A DNA stretch of 64,000 bases from positions 280,865 to 344,864 of the forward strand of contig NZ_FNRG01000001.1 in the NCBI RefSeq assembly GCF_900107835.1, read 5' to 3'. Position numbers and translations under genes: made by a program. This document shows, piece by piece, positions 63,479 to 64,000 of the stretch; positions within the stretch are counted from its first letter, which is position 1; every line of letters starts with the position of its first letter. The notes below the pieces were generated by a model that was not told the origin of the DNA, did not search any database, and saw nothing but the letters and a program-made list of their open reading frames with translations. This DNA is from Oribacterium sp. KHPX15. Lineage in GTDB: Bacteria; Bacillota; Clostridia; Lachnospirales; Lachnospiraceae.

Positions 63479-64000
63479 ATGAAGACAGTATTATGCTACG
63501 GAGATTCAAATACATATGGATTTGACCCTCGCAATGGGCTAAGATATCCTTCCGATATCCGATGGACCGGAAGATTACAGCAATTATTAGGACAGGATTT
63601 CATGGTGATAGAAGAGGGATGCAACGGAAGAACAACTGCTTTCGATGATCCAACAGAGCCTTGGAAAAACGGGCTTCCATACCTTAAGCCCTGCCTTAAC
63701 ACCCATAAGCCGATAGACATAGTAATACTTTTGCTTGGGACTAATGATCTTAAAAATTGTTTCAATGTTTCAGTTAAAGAGATAGCAGAGGGTGCCGGAA
63801 AGCTTGTTGATGTCATCAAGGAATTTACCGCTGATAAACAAGGGTTTATCCCAAAAATCATTTTGGTATCTCCACCGGAAATAGGTGAAGGAATAAAATC
63901 ATCTCCATTCAGCGAAAAGTACGATGAAGATGCAATAGAAAGTTCCCGCAGCTTCCCTGAGTATTACAAAAAGATAGCCGAAGATAAGGATTGTATTTTC
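63479..64000 (+). CDS. SGNH/GDSL hydrolase, 3' end outside window
   Basis: The frame is open from ATG 63479 to the window end (174 codons, no stop). AAATGGAGGCTTTTAA precedes the start, and a TATAAT lies at 63431-63436. Block I is CYGDSNTYGFDP with the nucleophilic Ser, then EEGCNGRTTAFDDP with the oxyanion Gly/Asn region, and LLGTNDLKNCF as block III. The last catalytic Asp/His block lies beyond the window. Family members are esterases, lipases or carbohydrate deacetylases; this subtype resembles arylesterase-like proteins, but the substrate is unknown. Confidence 0.9.
   Translation, partial: MKTVLCYGDSNTYGFDPRNGLRYPSDIRWTGRLQQLLGQDFMVIEEGCNGRTTAFDDPTEPWKNGLPYLKPCLNTHKPIDIVILLLGTNDLKNCFNVSVKEIAEGAGKLVDVIKEFTADKQGFIPKIILVSPPEIGEGIKSSPFSEKYDEDAIESSRSFPEYYKKIAEDKDCIF

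Overview
The window looks like chromosome of a low-to-mid GC anaerobic Firmicute, most likely Lachnospiraceae (Butyrivibrio/Roseburia-like). Reasons: an oxygen-sensitive pyruvate formate-lyase with its activase, a giant two-headed 2-hydroxyacyl-CoA dehydratase activator-like protein, glycogen phosphorylase, a short pyruvate kinase, a VanZ-like protein, strong AGGAGG-type ribosome binding sites, GTG/TTG starts and T-rich hairpin terminators. No rRNA operon, insertion sequence, prophage or CRISPR array is visible. The genus is an inference.

Layout. 3-5360: 3' part of ileS, then glgP. 5362-7332: tandem-GNAT protein on the minus strand, then a promoter and three small membrane-protein genes (49 aa, VanZ-like, 106 aa). 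7339-11859: a tightly packed run of a long M29-type aminopeptidase, an OGG1-type DNA glycosylase and a D,D-carboxypeptidase with an Asn-rich tail. 12502-17429: a complete livKHMGF ABC importer operon. 17688-19187: PAS-GGDEF. 19363-25895: dapF, carA, carB and an atypical carbamate kinase. 26045-27064: glycosyltransferase. 27236-27799: tRNA-Val, tRNA-Met and tRNA-Ser with promoters and terminators. 27907-31635: a 1242-aa PAS/GGDEF/EAL protein. 31865-33461: three small unknown genes and tRNA-Arg. 33689-37638: Rrf2 regulator with three Cys, pflB and pflA. 38086-43728: HerA-like ATPase, CPBP protease (minus), recJ, glyA. 44045-48427: activator-like protein (minus). 48815-55971: rhomboid-like protein, pyk, lysA, hisS, aspS. 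56187-58100: DUF1700-like protein and a THUMP methyltransferase. 58349-62542: an accessory redox cassette (aldo/keto reductase, TetR, ABM monooxygenase, a 31-aa peptide, lipoprotein flavodoxin, carboxymuconolactone decarboxylase-cupin) with matching 15-bp palindromic operators. 62620-64000: P-loop kinase (minus) and the start of an SGNH hydrolase.

How genes work together. pyk, pflB and pflA form the end of fermentative glycolysis, with the Rrf2 gene divergent from pflB. dapF and lysA belong to the lysine/peptidoglycan branch. carA/carB/arcC-like meet at carbamoyl phosphate. The liv operon imports an amino acid or a related small ligand. The PAS-GGDEF and the PAS/GGDEF/EAL proteins make and degrade cyclic-di-GMP.

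Most unusual content. (1) Three long intergenic nested inverted repeats (12017-12171, 37774-38011, 43743-44013) share one conserved module; their other arms differ in sequence between copies but stay complementary within each copy. A fourth, unrelated 285-bp hairpin lies at 52301-52585. (2) A roughly 400-nt stem-rich region (59430-59835) lies between a predicted TetR-controlled promoter and tetR. It looks more like a structured RNA than a gene. Both rest on reading by eye and have not been tested computationally.
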